A stretch of 6,065 nucleotides of DNA from Rhodospirillales bacterium (GTDB taxonomy: Bacteria; Pseudomonadota; Alphaproteobacteria; Acetobacterales; Acetobacteraceae): contig JANXSA010000715.1 in NCBI GenBank assembly GCA_025352915.1, forward strand, positions 1 through 6,065, in the 5' to 3' direction. This document shows positions 4,527-6,065 of the stretch, piece by piece (position 1 is the first letter of the stretch; every line of letters starts with the position of its first letter). Below the pieces are notes generated by a model, which was not told where the DNA came from, made no database searches, and saw only the letters and a list, made by a program, of their open reading frames with translations. The position numbers were made by a program, and so were the translations under genes.

Positions 4527-5656
4527 ACTGCGCCTGCGCACTCGCATCGCTGCGGGTGGCGCCAACGCGCTGCGCCAGGGCGGCCGCCATGAAGTCATCC
4601 AGCCCGCCATCGAGAACCGCGTCCGGATTGCCGGTTTCCACCCCGGTGCGCAGGTCCTTGACCATCTGATACGGCGCCAACACGTAGCTGCGGATCTGAT
4701 GCCCCCAGCCGATCTCGGTCTTGGCATTCTCCTGCGCCGTCGAGATCGCCTCGCGCCGCTGCAACTCCGCCTCGTACATCCGCGCCCGCAGCATCTCCAT
4801 CGCCGTCGCCCGGTTGCGATGCTGGCTGCGGTCGGTCTGGCACGCCACCACGATGCCGCTGGGAATATGGGTGATGCGAATGGCCGATTCGGTCTTGTTC
4901 ACATGCTGCCCGCCGGCGCCGGACGCGCGATAGGTGTCCACCCGCAGGTCGGACGGATCGATATCGATGTGGATCGTGTCGTCCACCACCGGATAGACCC
5001 AGACGCTGGCAAAGCTGGTTTGCCGCCGCGCCGCGGCATCAAACGGCGAGATGCGCACCAGGCGATGCACCCCCGCCTCGGTCTTCAGCCAGCCATACGC
5101 GTTGGTGCCCGTGATCTGCAAAGTGGCAGACTTGATCCCGGCCTGCTCGCCCTCGGACTGCTCCATCAACTGGATCTTGTAGCCGCGCGCCTCGGCCCAG
5201 CGCGAATACATCCGGATCAGCATCTCGGCCCAGTCCTGCGCCTCGGTGCCGCCGGCGCCGGCGTTGATTTCCATGTAGCAGTCCCGCCCATCGGCCTCGC
5301 CGGAGAGCAGCGATTCGATCTCCCGCCGTTTGGCTTCGCGGGCCATGGCCCGCAGGGCAGCAACGCCTTCGCTGGCCATCGCGGCGTCGCCGTCGGCCTC
5401 GGCCATCTCGATCAGCTCGCTGGTGTCGGCGACCTCCTGCTCAAGTTTTTCCACACCGTCGATGGCGCTGGCCAGCCGGTTGCGCTCGCGCATCAGCACC
5501 TGCGCGGCGGCGGCGTCGTTCCACAGCGTGGGGTCCTCGACCCGGTGGTTCAGTTCGTCCAGGCGGGCGCGGGCGACATCCCAGTCAAAGATGCCTCCTC
5601 AGCAGCGCGACGGACTGCTTGATCTGCTCGTTCAGCGCGATGGATTCGGTGGACAT
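4525..5656 (-). CDS. prfB: Peptide chain release factor 2, with programmed +1 frameshift
   Basis: RF2 recognises UGA and UAA stop codons in the ribosomal A site and triggers release of the finished protein. The start ATG at 5656-5654 has AGGGA just upstream. Frame one encodes 23 residues ([11 protein letters not shown]... ending LLRRHL) and meets an in-frame TGA at 5587-5585. A +1 shift at CTT continues as [12 protein letters not shown] for 353 more residues, giving 376 in total, close to E. coli RF2 (365). The codon-recognition tripeptide SPF is at 203-205. The catalytic GGQ motif is at 248-250, inside [17 protein letters not shown]. The residue two before SGAGGQ's Ser-Gly pair region is Ala, the common form. 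An annotation in the second frame alone would miss the true N-terminus. The gene follows a PBP1A-type gene by 32 bp, an arrangement known in alphaproteobacteria, and ends at the palindromic element. Confidence 0.97.
5584..5599 (-). promoter_or_regulatory. prfB programmed +1 frameshift site
   Basis: On the minus strand codons 20-24 read AGG AGG CAT CTT TGA followed by C. This is the classical RF2 autoregulatory signal: an internal Shine-Dalgarno (AGGAGG), 3 nt, the slippery CTT and a TGA-C stop context. When RF2 is scarce the ribosome pauses at TGA and slips forward one base; when RF2 is plentiful it terminates after 23 residues. The spacing equals that of E. coli (AGGGGG TAT CTT TGA C). Confidence 0.97.
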
Positions 5657-5688
5657 GGGGTCCCTGCGATGGTTTCAGGAGCGCCGGG

Positions 5689-6065
5689 TCAATACAGCCC
5701 GCCCAGCGCGCTGTCGACCCCGCCGGCCTGCGCACGGCCAGCACCGCCGCCATCGCCCGCCGGGCCACCGCCGCTGACCGCCGAGGACCCGCCAGGCTCC
5801 TGCCCGGGCTTGAACGCATCGGTGACCGCGCCGGAGCCGGACTCCCAGGACGCCATGTTCACCCCGGCCGGCGGGATGAAGCGCAGCGCCGGCCGGTTCT
5901 GCTGGGCCGCCGTCATGAAGTTGCGGAAGATCGGCGCCGCATTGCCGCCACCGGTCTCGTTGTCGCCCAGGCTGGACGGGGTGTCGAAGCCAACCCAGAC
6001 AATCGCCACCATGTCCGGGGTGAAACCGCCGAACCAGTTGTCCTGAAAATCCTGGCTGGTGCCGG
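5689..6065 (-). CDS. mrcA: Penicillin-binding protein 1A type, C-terminal fragment (cut by window edge)
   Basis: Class A penicillin-binding proteins polymerise and cross-link peptidoglycan at the outer face of the inner membrane. The last 124 residues are visible. They start at GTSQDFQDNWFGGFTPD, which fits the tail of the transpeptidase KTGT/S box (the K and T lie beyond the edge) and its usual D-x-W-F-x-G-F-T-P continuation. This is followed by VAIVWVGFDTP and the class A hallmark GGGNAAPIFRNFM. The C-terminal tail after residue 70 or so is low in complexity, Gly/Ser/Ala-rich and variable, as is common in these proteins. The stop is 32 bp before prfB, so both are probably co-transcribed. 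The glycosyltransferase domain and most of the transpeptidase domain are outside the window; the exact paralogue (ponA/mrcA) is inferred from the prfB neighbour. Confidence 0.9.
   Translation of the reverse strand, partial: GTSQDFQDNWFGGFTPDMVAIVWVGFDTPSSLGDNETGGGNAAPIFRNFMTAAQQNRPALRFIPPAGVNMASWESGSGAVTDAFKPGQEPGGSSAVSGGGPAGDGGGAGRAQAGGVDSALGGLY

Noticed and set aside
4699..5622. Plus-strand frame of 307 codons opposite prfB
   Set aside because: It is antisense to an unambiguous RF2 gene and has no recognisable protein features.
1..6065. CRISPR array, toxin-antitoxin, phage, insertion sequence or defence genes
   Set aside because: No regularly spaced repeats, transposase-like ORF or recognisable defence domains were found on either strand.

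Overview
This is a GC-rich stretch of bacterial chromosome, most likely from an alphaproteobacterium and plausibly the Rhodospirillales/Acetobacteraceae. The clues are the DUF1489 protein (a family I know mainly from alphaproteobacteria), the penicillin-binding protein 1A gene followed directly by prfB, the style of the dxs N-terminus, and a GC-rich palindromic intergenic repeat. The taxonomic call is inference.

Left part (1-1782): the first 36 codons of dxs run leftward off the window edge. A metallo-beta-lactamase-fold gene diverges from it. Its coding sequence clearly begins upstream of the first in-frame ATG, probably at a CTG codon at 388 behind a good Shine-Dalgarno sequence. The divergent intergenic region holds a short leader-like ORF overlapping the dxs start as ATGA, three CAATGT repeats and one plausible -10 box.

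Middle part (1783-4391, all on the plus strand): a DUF1489 gene is preceded by a 37-codon leader-like ORF that overlaps its start. An AT-rich promoter-like island with a perfect 13-bp palindrome follows. Next come a 61-residue protein with a twin-arginine signal, a hairpin, and an orphan periplasmic peptide-type solute-binding protein (505 aa). No ABC permease or ATPase gene lies beside the latter.

Right part (4392-6065, minus strand): the 3' end of a PBP1A-type gene is followed after 32 bp by prfB (peptide chain release factor 2), probably in one transcript. prfB has the classical autoregulatory +1 frameshift site. A 127-bp interrupted inverted repeat fills the gap between the convergent prfB and solute-binding-protein genes and probably ends both transcripts.

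Most genes are housekeeping or single-function genes (isoprenoid precursor synthesis, translation termination, cell wall synthesis, solute binding). I see no phage, transposase, CRISPR, toxin-antitoxin or defence system, and no convincing new multigene system. The points that merit checking are the non-ATG start of the hydrolase, the two leader-like ORFs coupled to genes with poor ribosome binding sites, the tiny Tat-signal protein and the branched palindrome.
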